A stretch of 64,000 nucleotides of DNA from Paracoccus zeaxanthinifaciens ATCC 21588 (GCF_000420145.1 NZ_ATUJ01000010.1:38885-102884), one strand, 5' to 3'; counted from the first letter of the stretch, positions 44,873-54,362 are shown. Program-made: numbers and translations. The notes: generated by a model not told the origin, from the letters alone.

Positions 44873-45880
44873 ATGCTGAATTTCACTATCCGCCGGCTTC
44901 TGCTGGCGATCCCCACCCTTCTGTTCATCTCGCTGGTGATCTTCCTTCTGCTGGAGGCATCGCCCGGCGATCCGCTTGGCGACGTGCCCCTGACCGTCCC
45001 CCCCGAGGTGCGCGAACGCATGCGCGCGGCCCTGGGCCTGGGCGAGCCCTGGCCCGTCCGCTACGTGCTGTGGCTCAAGCAGTTCTTCTGGGTCGAGCCG
45101 CTCTACTGGTTCGACCAGATCTTCGGCACCGCTTATGCCGCCGACATGCAGCGCATCATCAGCTTCCAGTCGCGCAGCCCCGTCTTCGACGTGATCGCGC
45201 AGCGCGTTCCCCAGACGCTGACGGTCGTGGGCATGTCCTATGTCGTGGGCATCCTGATCGCGATCCCGATCGGCATCCTGTCGGCCTACAAGCAGTATTC
45301 CTGGTTCGACCAGATCGGCACCTTCGTGTCGATGATCGGCTTCTCCATGCCGACCTTCTTTACCGGCGTCGTGCTGATCATCGTCTTCGCGGTGAACCTG
45401 CAATGGTTCCCCTCGGTCTATGACACCACGCACGAGGTGACGGACTGGGACAGCTTCCTGGTGCAGGCGCGGCAGATGGTGATGCCGGTGACGGTGCTGG
45501 CGCTGTACAACGCCGCGCAGATCAGCCGCTTCATGCGGTCCTCGATGCTGGACAACCTGGGCCAGGACTATGTCCGCACGGCGCGGGCCAAGGGGCTGAC
45601 CGAACGCAAGGTCGTGCTGAAGCACGTCCTGCGCAACAGCCTGATCCCCGTCGTCACGGTCATCGCACTGGGCCTGCCCGCCGTCTTCGGCGGCGCGATC
45701 ATCACCGAACAGGTGTTCAAGGTGAACGGCCTCGGGCAGCTGCTGATCACCGCGATCCACGGCAGCGACATCCCGATGGTGCTGACGCTGACCTTCATCT
45801 TCGCCATCCTGATCGTGGTCTTCACCCTGATCGCCGACATTCTCTACGGGGTTCTGGACCCAAGGATCCGCTATGACTGA
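44873..45880 (+). CDS. Oligopeptide ABC transporter permease (DppB type)
   Basis: This 335-residue permease has the DppB/OppB topology: one N-terminal helix (about 9-29), an extended periplasmic region with SPGDPLGD, then five helices. The cytoplasmic EAA loop is seen in YVRTARAKGLTERKVVLKHVLRNSLIPV. The C-terminus GVLDPRIRY is typical. GAGG lies before the ATG at 44873. The periplasmic part between residues 60 and 100 is longer than in E. coli DppB. Its stop lies eight bases inside the next permease gene. Confidence 0.93.
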   Translation: MLNFTIRRLLLAIPTLLFISLVIFLLLEASPGDPLGDVPLTVPPEVRERMRAALGLGEPWPVRYVLWLKQFFWVEPLYWFDQIFGTAYAADMQRIISFQSRSPVFDVIAQRVPQTLTVVGMSYVVGILIAIPIGILSAYKQYSWFDQIGTFVSMIGFSMPTFFTGVVLIIVFAVNLQWFPSVYDTTHEVTDWDSFLVQARQMVMPVTVLALYNAAQISRFMRSSMLDNLGQDYVRTARAKGLTERKVVLKHVLRNSLIPVVTVIALGLPAVFGGAIITEQVFKVNGLGQLLITAIHGSDIPMVLTLTFIFAILIVVFTLIADILYGVLDPRIRYD

Positions 45881-46889
45881 GCCGCAACGACCCGAAACGC
45901 ACCCGACCGACGCGCTGAAGGCCGCTGCCGGAAACGCCGCCACCCCCGAGGGCGCAAGCCCGCCCGTCGTGCCGCCCGCCGTGCCGAATGTCGCCGAACC
46001 CGAGATCGTCCAGACCCGCAGCCAGTGGCGCGACGTCTGGCGGCAGTTCCGCAGCCACCGGGGCGCGATGGTCGCGCTGGCGATCTTCGTGTTCATTATC
46101 CTGTTCGTGTCGGTGGGACCGCTTCTGTGGAGCATCGACCCGACCTATGTGGACATCCGGGCGCGGAACTCGGGCTTCTCGCTGGCGCATCCGCTCGGGA
46201 CCGACCAGCTGGGTCGCGATCTCTTGGCGCGGTTGATGGCCGGCGGGCAGGTGTCGATCGCCGTGGGCCTGACGGCCATGGCCATCGCCATCTTCCTGGG
46301 CAGCCTGGTGGGCGTCGTCTCGGGCTATTTCCGCAGGCTGGACGCGCCGCTGATGCGCCTGACGGAACTGTTCCTGGCGCTGCCGCTGCTGCCCCTGCTG
46401 CTGCTGATGGTCACGCTGTTCCGCGAACCGCTGTCCCAGACCTTCGGGTCGGCCTTCGGGATCTTCCTGCTGATCGTGTCGGCGATCGGGGCCACCAGCT
46501 GGATGCAGTCCGCCCGCATCGTCCGGGGCGAGGTGCTGGGCCTGAAAGAGCGCGAGTTCATCCTGGCCGCGCGATCCATCGGCACGCCCTCGCATCGCAT
46601 GATCGTCCGGCACATCCTGCCCAACGTGCTGTCGCCCATCATGGTGGCGGCCACCCTGGGCATCGCGACGGCGATCATCACGGAATCCGCGCTCAGCTTC
46701 CTGGGGCTGGGCTTCCCGCCCGATTTCCCGACCTGGGGGCGGCTTCTCTATGATGCGGTGGACCAGATGGTGCTCTATCCGCAGCGGGTGATCTTCCCGG
46801 GGCTGATGATCTCGCTGACGGTACTGTGCGTGAACTATATCGGGGACGGATTGCGCGACGCGATGGACCCGCGCATCCGCGGACGCTGA
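45873..46889 (+). CDS. Oligopeptide ABC transporter permease (DppC type)
   Basis: This 338-residue permease pairs with the DppB-type protein. It has an unusually long cytoplasmic N-terminus of about 65 residues rich in proline and alanine (GNAATPEGASPPVVPPAVPN). Six membrane helices follow. The family motifs HPLGTDQLGRDLLARLMAG and EFILAARSIGTPSHRMIVRHILPN are present, and it ends GDGLRDAMDPRIRGR. It overlaps the previous gene by eight bases. A bidirectional terminator follows the stop. Confidence 0.93.
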   Translation: MTEPQRPETHPTDALKAAAGNAATPEGASPPVVPPAVPNVAEPEIVQTRSQWRDVWRQFRSHRGAMVALAIFVFIILFVSVGPLLWSIDPTYVDIRARNSGFSLAHPLGTDQLGRDLLARLMAGGQVSIAVGLTAMAIAIFLGSLVGVVSGYFRRLDAPLMRLTELFLALPLLPLLLLMVTLFREPLSQTFGSAFGIFLLIVSAIGATSWMQSARIVRGEVLGLKEREFILAARSIGTPSHRMIVRHILPNVLSPIMVAATLGIATAIITESALSFLGLGFPPDFPTWGRLLYDAVDQMVLYPQRVIFPGLMISLTVLCVNYIGDGLRDAMDPRIRGR

Positions 46890-46893
46890 ATAC

Positions 46894-46920
46894 GAAAGGG
46901 GGCCGGATCGGCCCCCTTTC
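46894..46920. terminator. Bidirectional terminator between the peptide importer and ALDH16
   Basis: An 11-bp perfect stem (GAAAGGGGGCC / GGCCCCCTTTC, loop 5) lies in the 36-base gap between two convergent genes. It carries short A- and T-runs on its outer sides, so it can serve both strands. Confidence 0.75.
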
Positions 46921-46925
46921 ACGTT

Positions 46926-49262
46926 TCAATAGGCCGCGCTGCCGCTGCCCGCGGGCAAGGCGCCGTAGGGCAGCCAGATCGTCTTGGTCCGCACGGCGCG
47001 CTGCAGGAAGCCCTGCCCCTGCGCCTGCGCGCCGGTCCAGTCGCGTGCAGGCACCGGCCACACGGGCTTGAGGTTCCCCGCAGCCGCCAGATCCACCTGC
47101 TCCAGCAGATCCGCGCCCGCCGCGTGCCAGAAGCCCGCGACCTCCTCGTGCGACGCCAGATGCGGGGCAAGATCGGCCACGGGACCGGTCACGATGTTCA
47201 CCACGCCCGCCGGCAGGTCCGAGGTGTCGAACACCTGGTAGAGGTCCGTCACCGGCAGCGGATCGTCCTGCGAGGGGACGACCACGACCGCGTTGCCCAT
47301 CGCGATGGCCGGCATGACCAGCGACATGAAGCCCGCCAGCGGCTGCGCGTTCGGGCATGCGATGCCCAGCACGCCCATCGGTTCCGGCAGGACGTTGACC
47401 AGGTGTCCCGGCTTGGCCTGCACATTGGCCCCGTCGAACTTGTCGGCCCAAGCGGCATAGTGGAAGGCGCGCGCGATGGCGGCCTCGACCTCGGCCTTGC
47501 TGGTGCGGGCGGCGAATTCCTGCGCCCGCGCCGAGAGGTTCTCGGCGATGAAGTACAGGACCTGCGCGCGGGCATGACCGCCCATCCCCGCCCATTTGCC
47601 GGCCTTGGTCGCGGCCTCGACGGCGTTGCGGATGTCCTTTCGGCTGCCCAGGGGCGCAAGCCCGCCCGGCACGGCATAGCTTGCCCCGCCATCGGGCCGC
47701 TTCTGCGCGCCGCCGATATACATCTTGGCCGTGCGGTCGATCCCCTGCGGCTTGGCCGCATCGGCGGACGTGACCGCGACGGGCGGCTTGGGCGCGACCT
47801 CCTTGGCGGATTTCACCGCAGGCGCGGACAGATAGTCCAACATCCCCTGCGCCCCGCCCTCGCGGCCGTAACCGCTTTCGCGATAGCCGCCGAAGGGGGC
47901 CGCCGCGTCGAACATGTTCGCGCCGTTGATCCAGATCACCCCGGCCTTGATGCGGGCGGCGATGTCGGTGGCGACGGTCGCGCTCTCGGACCAGACCGAT
48001 CCGGCAAGGCCATAGCGGGTGTTGTTCGCCAGCTCGACCGCCTCGTCGACGGTGCGGAAGGTCGAGAGCGTCGCGATGGGGCCGAAGATCTCTTCTTGCA
48101 TGCCGGGGTTCGCGGGGGCGATGGCGCGCAGGTAGCCGGGCGCGACGAAGCAGCCTTCCTGCGGCTGGCCGCCGACCAGTTCGGCGCCCGCCGCCGTGGC
48201 GCGCTGGCAGATGGACAGGATGCGCGCCTTCTGCACCGGATCGACGATGGCGCCGATATCGGTGGACTTGTCCAGCGGCGCACCCACGCGCAGCCGCGCC
48301 ATGCGGTCGCGCAGCAGCCCCTCGAACCGCTCGGCCACGGATTCCGCGACCAGGATGCGCGAACCCGCGCAGCAGACCTGGCCCTGGTTGAACCAGATGC
48401 TGTCCACCACGCCCTCGACCGCGGCGTCCAGATCGGCGTCCTCCATCACCACGAAGGGCGACTTGCCGCCCAGTTCAAGCGTCAGCCTGCGACCCGTCCC
48501 GGCCAGCGCCGAGGCGATCCCGCGCCCGACCTCGGTCGAGCCGGTGAAGGCGATCTTGTCCACCTCGGCCGCGACCAGCGCGGCACCTGTCGCCCCGTCG
48601 CCGGTGACGATGTTCACGACGCCCGCGGGCAGGCCGACCTCCTGGCAGATCTCGGCGAAGGCAAGCGCCGTCAGGGGGGTGTATTCGGCAGGCTTCAGCA
48701 CCACCGTATTCCCGGCGGCCAGCGCGGGCGCGACCTTCCATGCCAGCATCAGCAGCGGGAAGTTCCACGGGATGATCTGGCCGCAGACGCCCAGGGGCGC
48801 ATGGTCGGGGAAGCGATCGTCGCGCAGTTCGGCCCAGCCCGCATGGTGATAGAAATGCCGCGCGACCAGCGGGATGTCCCCGTCGCGCGCCTCGCGGATG
48901 GGCTTGCCGTTGTCCAGCGTCTCCAGCACCGACAGGAAGCGTTCGCGCTTCTGCACATGCCGCGCGATGGCATAGAGGAACCGCGCGCGTTCCTGGCCCG
49001 ACAGGTTGGCCCAGGGGCGCTGCGCCTTGCGCGCGGCCTTGACGGCGGCGCCCACGTCATCGGCGGTCCCCTGCGTCACACGGGCCAGCACCTCCCCGGT
49101 CGAGGGGTCGCGCGTCTCGAAGACATCGCCCGGCGCGGTGAAGCTGCCGCCGATGAAGTGACCGAAGCTGCCCCGCCGTGCCAGCCAGTCGCGGGCGGCG
49201 CTGCTGTCCTCGGTCGAGGGTCCGTATTCCATGCTTTCCATGATCTCGCTCACGCGGCTCAT
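46926..49262 (-). CDS. Two-domain aldehyde dehydrogenase (ALDH16 type)
   Basis: This 778-residue protein joins an active aldehyde dehydrogenase domain with a second ALDH-like domain, the architecture of the ALDH16 family. The first domain is complete: N167 in PWNFP, E263 in LTLELGGKS, and the catalytic cysteine C297 in FNQGQVCCAG. The second domain (about 520-778) keeps the fold, for example MGVLGIACPN and LPAGVVNIVTG, but lacks the catalytic cysteine and glutamate motifs. The ATG at 49262 is supported by GAGGAAG upstream; a longer start would overlap deoC without a signal. It directly follows deoC, whose product acetaldehyde is a plausible substrate. Confidence 0.9.
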   Translation of the reverse strand: MSRVSEIMESMEYGPSTEDSSAARDWLARRGSFGHFIGGSFTAPGDVFETRDPSTGEVLARVTQGTADDVGAAVKAARKAQRPWANLSGQERARFLYAIARHVQKRERFLSVLETLDNGKPIREARDGDIPLVARHFYHHAGWAELRDDRFPDHAPLGVCGQIIPWNFPLLMLAWKVAPALAAGNTVVLKPAEYTPLTALAFAEICQEVGLPAGVVNIVTGDGATGAALVAAEVDKIAFTGSTEVGRGIASALAGTGRRLTLELGGKSPFVVMEDADLDAAVEGVVDSIWFNQGQVCCAGSRILVAESVAERFEGLLRDRMARLRVGAPLDKSTDIGAIVDPVQKARILSICQRATAAGAELVGGQPQEGCFVAPGYLRAIAPANPGMQEEIFGPIATLSTFRTVDEAVELANNTRYGLAGSVWSESATVATDIAARIKAGVIWINGANMFDAAAPFGGYRESGYGREGGAQGMLDYLSAPAVKSAKEVAPKPPVAVTSADAAKPQGIDRTAKMYIGGAQKRPDGGASYAVPGGLAPLGSRKDIRNAVEAATKAGKWAGMGGHARAQVLYFIAENLSARAQEFAARTSKAEVEAAIARAFHYAAWADKFDGANVQAKPGHLVNVLPEPMGVLGIACPNAQPLAGFMSLVMPAIAMGNAVVVVPSQDDPLPVTDLYQVFDTSDLPAGVVNIVTGPVADLAPHLASHEEVAGFWHAAGADLLEQVDLAAAGNLKPVWPVPARDWTGAQAQGQGFLQRAVRTKTIWLPYGALPAGSGSAAY

Positions 49263-49269
49263 ATCTTCC

Positions 49270-50211
49270 TCAGGCGATGGCAAGGCGATGGGCAGCCGAA
49301 TAGCGGCCCGTCACGTGATGGCTGATCTGACGCTCGATATCGCCCAGAAGGCTGCTGGCGCCGATGCGGAACAGGTTCGGGGTCAGCCAGTCGCGGCCCA
49401 GTTCCTCGTTCATCATCACCTGCCAGCCGATCGCGTCCTTGGCGGTGCGCAGGCCGCCCGCGGGCTTGAAGCCCACGATGTGACCCGTCTGCGCGCGATA
49501 GTCGCGGATGGCGCGGACCATGACCAGGCTGACGGGCAGCGTGGCGTTCACGCCCTCCTTGCCGGTCGAGGTCTTGATCCAGTCGGACCCCGCCTGCATG
49601 GCGACATGGCTGGCGCGGGCGACGTTTTCGAGCGATTTCAGATCGCCCGTCGCCAGGATCGACTTCATCCGCGCCGGACCGCAAGCCTCGCGCATGGCGC
49701 GAAGTTCGTCGTAAAGCGCGGCCCAGTCGCCCCGCAGCACATTGGCGCGGGTGATGACGATGTCGATCTCGTCCGCGCCCTGATCGACGGCATAGCGGAT
49801 CTCGGCCAGGCGCAGGTCCAGGGGCATCAGCCCCGCCGGAAACCCGGTCGCGACGCTGGCCACCGGAATGGCGGTGCCCTGCAGCGCGCGTTTCGCGGCG
49901 GCGACCATCGTGGGATAGACGCAGACCGCGCCCGTGGTCAGCCCCTCGACCCCCAGGGCCGACAGCAGTTCGGGCGCGATGGGCTGGCGGGCCTTGGCGC
50001 ACAGCCGTGCCACGCGGTCCTCGGTATCGTCGCCTGCCAGCGTCGTCAGGTCGATGCAGCGCACCGCGTTCAGAAGCCAGGCGGCCTGGTGGTCCTTCTT
50101 CAGGCTGCGGCGTGCGGGCAGCGTCGCCGCACGGCGTTCCACCGCGGGCGTGTTGATGCGGATATCGGCAAAGCCGTCGGTCCGCAGGTCGGTGCCGGGA
50201 TTTCCGGTCAT
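49270..50211 (-). CDS. deoC: Deoxyribose-phosphate aldolase
   Basis: DeoC splits 2-deoxyribose 5-phosphate into glyceraldehyde 3-phosphate and acetaldehyde. The Schiff-base lysine is K213 in WIKTSTGKEG. K249 in GFKPAGG and D150 in ADEIDIVI match the catalytic residues of the E. coli enzyme. The protein has 313 residues with an N-terminal extension of about 40 residues, as in the longer bacterial and animal forms. AAGGA precedes the ATG at 50211. The stop is seven bases from the ALDH16 start, so the two are probably one operon. Confidence 0.96.
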   Translation of the reverse strand: MTGNPGTDLRTDGFADIRINTPAVERRAATLPARRSLKKDHQAAWLLNAVRCIDLTTLAGDDTEDRVARLCAKARQPIAPELLSALGVEGLTTGAVCVYPTMVAAAKRALQGTAIPVASVATGFPAGLMPLDLRLAEIRYAVDQGADEIDIVITRANVLRGDWAALYDELRAMREACGPARMKSILATGDLKSLENVARASHVAMQAGSDWIKTSTGKEGVNATLPVSLVMVRAIRDYRAQTGHIVGFKPAGGLRTAKDAIGWQVMMNEELGRDWLTPNLFRIGASSLLGDIERQISHHVTGRYSAAHRLAIA

Positions 50212-50777
50212 GTGCTCTTCCTTCTGAAGCGTTGCAGCCCGGTTTCGCGGAACTGGCCCCACATGCGCCAGACCAGCGCCAGAAGCGCCAGCAGCACGGC
50301 GCAGACGATCATCGCCGGCCAGTTCGTCGGGCGCGCATCCGGTCCCGCGACGGAATTGATCGAGATCGCGTTGGGATAGATCGACATCGGCGCCACGCGC
50401 CAGCCATAGGCGGTGACATTGACCCAGATCGGATCGGCGCCGGTCGATTGCAGGTTCGTCGCCTCGGCCTGCAGGTTGGCGCTGTCATACTTGAAATAGG
50501 GCGGCCAGACCCAGCCCGTATCCTCGTTGCGATAGACGAAGACCTTTCCGTTCGGGCGCACCGTGTCCATGAAGCGCACGTCGCGCTGGCCACGGGCGTT
50601 TTCCACCGTGCCGGTGCTGTCGGCGGCCCAGAAGAGGCTGCTGGAGGCCGGGATGTTCGTCAGGCGGTTATAGGTGTTGCTGATCCGCACGACATTCTGC
50701 GACGGCAGCGCATAGTCGAGAAACGCGAAGACCAGCACTCCGAACAGGACGCCGATCACGACGCGGGCGTAATACAT
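50208..50777 (-). CDS. DUF1523-like membrane-anchored protein
   Basis: This 189-residue protein has hydrophobic helices at both ends (about 4-22 and 153-175) and a middle domain that is probably periplasmic. The beginning (FLDYALPSQNVVRISNTYNR) resembles the DUF1523 family of Rhodobacterales, as I remember it. The function of that family is unknown. The ATG at 50777 follows a GGGGGTG. The upstream small membrane protein ends 13 bases before it, and its own stop overlaps the deoC start by four bases. Confidence 0.7.
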   Translation of the reverse strand: MYYARVVIGVLFGVLVFAFLDYALPSQNVVRISNTYNRLTNIPASSSLFWAADSTGTVENARGQRDVRFMDTVRPNGKVFVYRNEDTGWVWPPYFKYDSANLQAEATNLQSTGADPIWVNVTAYGWRVAPMSIYPNAISINSVAGPDARPTNWPAMIVCAVLLALLALVWRMWGQFRETGLQRFRRKST

Positions 50778-50790
50778 GTGGGGCACCCCC

Positions 50791-51060
50791 TTAGTGCCAG
50801 TTGACCAGGTAGACGATGACCAGCACCGCCAGGTTCGGCAGGACGAAGACCAGGAATGACAGGCGCGCCCGCAGGCCCTTCTCGAAGCCGGCCATGCCGC
50901 GCGCGACGAAGGCATCCTCGCCCGCCGCGCCGCGACCGTGCCTTTCGCGCCAGCGGTCGCGCAGCCTCTCGGCCCGCCGCAGCCGCAGATACAGCCGCAA
51001 TGCCACGAAGAAAACCGCCTCCAGCGCCAGAAGCACCAGCCACAGCCGGATCACCGCCAT
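50791..51060 (-). CDS. Small two-helix membrane protein of unknown function
   Basis: This 89-residue protein has hydrophobic helices at about 4-23 and 66-87, separated by a strongly basic, arginine-rich loop. I do not recognise a family. It lies immediately before the DUF1523-like gene on the same strand, only 13 bases apart, so the two are probably co-expressed and may interact in the inner membrane. No clear Shine-Dalgarno sequence precedes the ATG at 51060. Confidence 0.65.
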   Translation of the reverse strand: MAVIRLWLVLLALEAVFFVALRLYLRLRRAERLRDRWRERHGRGAAGEDAFVARGMAGFEKGLRARLSFLVFVLPNLAVLVIVYLVNWH

Positions 51061-51204
51061 TCAGTCCGCCCCTTTCGCCCAAGGCTAGCACGGCGTCGCG
51101 GGGATCGGCCAGATGTCGCGTCGCGTCAGGGCGCGCGGCAGGCGGGAAACCCCGCGCGGCAGATGGGCGTTTGCCCCCCAGCATGTCAGCCGAAAGGACC
51201 GAAG

Positions 51205-51999
51205 ATGAGCCTGCCCGCACAATCCCGCACCGACCTGACGGCCGAGCTGGACCGCCTTGCGCATCGGCAGAACGACAGCCGCGGCATGCTGATGCAGGGG
51301 GTCGAGAACGTGGGCCGGCTGGCCGAGGGTGCCGTCTCGACCCTGGCGGGGCAAAGCCCGCAGATGCTGGAGGGCGCGATGGAGACGGTGTTCCGCAGGC
51401 TCTACGACCTTTCGGCCCGAGGAGAGCGGGTCGAGATCCTGCGCAACTCGCCGCTTGGGGCGAACCGGGTGGCGGCGGTCCTCAGCGGCGCAACGGGGGG
51501 CTGGTTCGGCATGGCGGGTCTGGTGCCCGACCTGGTGGCGTCCACCACGCTGATCTTCAACACCATCCAGAAGGTCGCGCGGGTGCATGGCTTCGACACC
51601 TCGGACCCGGTGATCCGGCTGGAATCGCTGGCCGTCTTCCAACGAGGAGAGCCGGGGACCGATGGCGACGGCACCGCGCAGGCCTTCTTCGCGCACCGGA
51701 TGCTGGCCAACGGTCAGACCGCCGCCACGCTGCTTCGCCGCTTTGCCGCCGCCGCGAGCAGCCGCATCACCACCAAGCTGGGCGCGCAGACGATCCCGGT
51801 CCTGGGCGCAATGACGGGCGCGGCGATCAACTATGCCTATCTCGATTACTACGAACGCGTGGCGCATATCCATTTCCGGCTGCTGCGCCTGGCCGAGGAC
51901 AACCCCGACATCGATGTCGAGGCCGCCTATGCCGAGGCGCTGCGCCGGGTGGGCAAGCCCGTCCGCGAGGCGCGCTTCCTTCGCCGCGGCAGGGCCTAG
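51205..51999 (+). CDS. EcsC family protein
   Basis: This 264-residue protein resembles the EcsC family, whose biochemical role is unsettled. It has a helical N-terminus, a weakly hydrophobic central hairpin (ATGGWFGMAGLVPDLVASTTLIFN) and a second such stretch at PVLGAMTGAAINYAYLDYY. The ATG at 51205 has AAGGA six bases upstream. It stands alone on the plus strand between oppositely oriented genes, and its stop overlaps that of the convergent helicase gene by three bases. Confidence 0.8.
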   Translation: MSLPAQSRTDLTAELDRLAHRQNDSRGMLMQGVENVGRLAEGAVSTLAGQSPQMLEGAMETVFRRLYDLSARGERVEILRNSPLGANRVAAVLSGATGGWFGMAGLVPDLVASTTLIFNTIQKVARVHGFDTSDPVIRLESLAVFQRGEPGTDGDGTAQAFFAHRMLANGQTAATLLRRFAAAASSRITTKLGAQTIPVLGAMTGAAINYAYLDYYERVAHIHFRLLRLAEDNPDIDVEAAYAEALRRVGKPVREARFLRRGRA

Positions 52000-54362
52000 A
52001 ACGGCACGTCGTCCGCGCCGTCCAGCGGCTGGACATAGGACGCCTTGATCGTCTTGAAGCCGGTGTTGAACTGGACGGTCAGCGTATCCTCGGCGATGCC
52101 CATGATCTGCCCCTCGCCGAACTTGGCGTGGCGCACGCGGTCGCCCACGGTGAACCGCGTCGCGGGGGCCGCGTCGATGGTGACGGGCGTGCGGCCCACG
52201 GGGGCCTTGCGTTCGTTCGCGCGCGCCTGCATCCGCCGCCAGCCGGGGCTGTTGTAGACATCCGCCTTGGCCGCGCGTTCCTGCATCTGCACGCCGCCCG
52301 CCATGGCCATCGCGGCCCCGTATCCGCCGCCATAGAGCCCCGGCGGGGTCAGCACCTCGACATGTTCCTCGGGCAGTTCGTCCACGAAGCGCGACGGCAT
52401 GCTGGATTGCCACTGACCGTACAGCCTGCGGTTCCCCGCGAAGCTGATCGTGGCCAGCCGCTCGGCCCGCGTGATGCCGACATAGGCAAGACGACGCTCT
52501 TCCTCGAGGCCCTTGTTGCCCTGTTCGTCCATGGCGCGCTGGTTGGGGAATAGCCCTTCCTCCCACCCGGGCAGAAAGACGACGGGGAATTCCAGGCCCT
52601 TGGCGGCGTGAAGGGTCATGATGCTGACCTCTTCGGTATTCTCGCCATCGTCGCGATCCATGACCAGCGAGACGTGCTCCAGGAACCCCTGCAGGTTCTC
52701 GAATTCCTCCAGCGCCTTGACCAGTTCCTTGAGGTTGTCGAGGCGACCCGGCGCGTCGGGCGACTTGTCGTTCTGCCACATCGCAGTATAGCCGCTTTCG
52801 TCCAGCAGACGCTCGGCGATCTGGATGTGATCGCCGCCCGATTGCACCGACAGATGCGCGCCGGTCATCAGGCCCACGAATTCGCGCAGGTTCGCCCCGC
52901 CCTTGCCGCCAAGATGCTTTTCCTCGACCGCAAGGCGCGCGGCGTCCAGCAGGGTCAGCCCGTGTTCGCGCGCAAGGCCCTGGATCGTCTTGACCGCCTT
53001 GTCGCCCAGGCCCCGCTTGGGCGTGTTCACCACACGCTCGAACGCCAGATCGTCCTCGGGGCTGACGGCCAGCCGGAAATAGGCCATCGCGTCGCGGATC
53101 TCCTGGCGTTCATAGAAGCGCGGGCCGCCGATCACGCGATAGGGCAGACCGATCGTCATGAAGCGGTCCTCGAAGGCGCGCATCTGGTGGCTGGCGCGCA
53201 CCAGGATCGCCATCTCGTTCAGGCTGACCGGCCCGATGGCGGCGCGATGGCCGCCCTGGAAGGTCTCGATCTCCTCTCCGATCCAGCGGGCCTCGGCCTC
53301 GCTGTCCCAATGGCCGATCAGGCGCACCTTCTCGCCTGCGGGGGCGTCGGTCCACAGCGTCTTGCCCAGGCGGCCCTGGTTCGACGCGATCAGCCCCGAC
53401 GCCGCCGCAAGGATCTCGGGGGTCGAGCGATAGTTCTGTTCCAGCCGGACGACCTGTGCGCCGGGGAAATCCTTCTCGAACCGCAGGATGTTGCCCACCT
53501 CGGCCCCGCGCCAGCCATAGATCGACTGGTCGTCGTCGCCCACGCAGCAGATGTTCCGATGCGCCTGCGCGAGCAGCCGCAGCCACATGTATTGCGCGAC
53601 GTTCGTGTCCTGGTATTCGTCCACCAGGATGAAGCGGAAGCGGTCCTGCCATTGCCGCAGCACGTCGGGATGCGCCTGGAACAGCGTCACGCAATGCATC
53701 AGCAGATCGCCGAAATCGACCGCGTTCAGCGTCAGCAGGCGGTCCTGATAGGCGGCATAGAGCTTGCCCCCATGACCGTCGAAGGCCGACCCTTCGCCGC
53801 GCGGCAGGTTGCCGGGCGTCAGGCAGCGGTTCTTCCAGCCGTCGATCAGATGGGCCAGCTGCCGTGCGGGCCAGCGCTTCTCGTCGATATTCTCGGCTTG
53901 GATCAGCTGCTTCAGCAGGCGGATCTGGTCGTCCGTATCCAGGATGGTGAAGCTGGGCTTCAGGTGCAGCTGCCCGTTGCCGATCAGCTCGGCATGGCGG
54001 CGCAGGATCTTGACGCTGATGCTGTGGAAGGTGCCCAGCCAGGGCATGCCCTCGACCGTCTCGCCCAGAAGGCGGGCGATGCGGTTCTTCATCTCTCGCG
54101 CGGCCTTGTTGGTGAAGGTCACGGCAAGGACCTGCCCCGGACGCGCAAGGCCCAGGGTCAGCAGATGCGCGATCCGCGTGGTCAGCGCGCGGGTCTTGCC
54201 GGTGCCCGCGCCCGCCAGCATCAGGACCGGCCCCTCCAGCGTTTCCACGGCGGCGCGCTGCGCGGCGTTCAGCCCGTCCAGATAGGGCGATGGCCGCGCG
54301 GCCATCGCGCGGCGCGACAGGGGGACGTTCGCCCCGTTCTCGGAATCGTCGATCAGGTCCAT
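51996..54362 (-). CDS. uvrD: ATP-dependent DNA helicase UvrD/PcrA
   Basis: This is a superfamily 1A 3'-5' helicase that acts in nucleotide excision and mismatch repair and in clearing RecA filaments. The 788-residue product has Walker A GAGTGKT at 51-57, motif Ia AVTFTNKAAREM, motif II FILVDEYQDTN and the VGDDDQSIYGWRGA motif. Motif V is VSIMTLHAAKGLEFPVVFLPG and motif VI VGITRAERL. The C-terminus (VGDRVRHAKFGEGQI) has the Tudor-like domain that binds RNA polymerase in PcrA/UvrD. Confidence 0.96.
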   Translation of the reverse strand: MDLIDDSENGANVPLSRRAMAARPSPYLDGLNAAQRAAVETLEGPVLMLAGAGTGKTRALTTRIAHLLTLGLARPGQVLAVTFTNKAAREMKNRIARLLGETVEGMPWLGTFHSISVKILRRHAELIGNGQLHLKPSFTILDTDDQIRLLKQLIQAENIDEKRWPARQLAHLIDGWKNRCLTPGNLPRGEGSAFDGHGGKLYAAYQDRLLTLNAVDFGDLLMHCVTLFQAHPDVLRQWQDRFRFILVDEYQDTNVAQYMWLRLLAQAHRNICCVGDDDQSIYGWRGAEVGNILRFEKDFPGAQVVRLEQNYRSTPEILAAASGLIASNQGRLGKTLWTDAPAGEKVRLIGHWDSEAEARWIGEEIETFQGGHRAAIGPVSLNEMAILVRASHQMRAFEDRFMTIGLPYRVIGGPRFYERQEIRDAMAYFRLAVSPEDDLAFERVVNTPKRGLGDKAVKTIQGLAREHGLTLLDAARLAVEEKHLGGKGGANLREFVGLMTGAHLSVQSGGDHIQIAERLLDESGYTAMWQNDKSPDAPGRLDNLKELVKALEEFENLQGFLEHVSLVMDRDDGENTEEVSIMTLHAAKGLEFPVVFLPGWEEGLFPNQRAMDEQGNKGLEEERRLAYVGITRAERLATISFAGNRRLYGQWQSSMPSRFVDELPEEHVEVLTPPGLYGGGYGAAMAMAGGVQMQERAAKADVYNSPGWRRMQARANERKAPVGRTPVTIDAAPATRFTVGDRVRHAKFGEGQIMGIAEDTLTVQFNTGFKTIKASYVQPLDGADDVPF

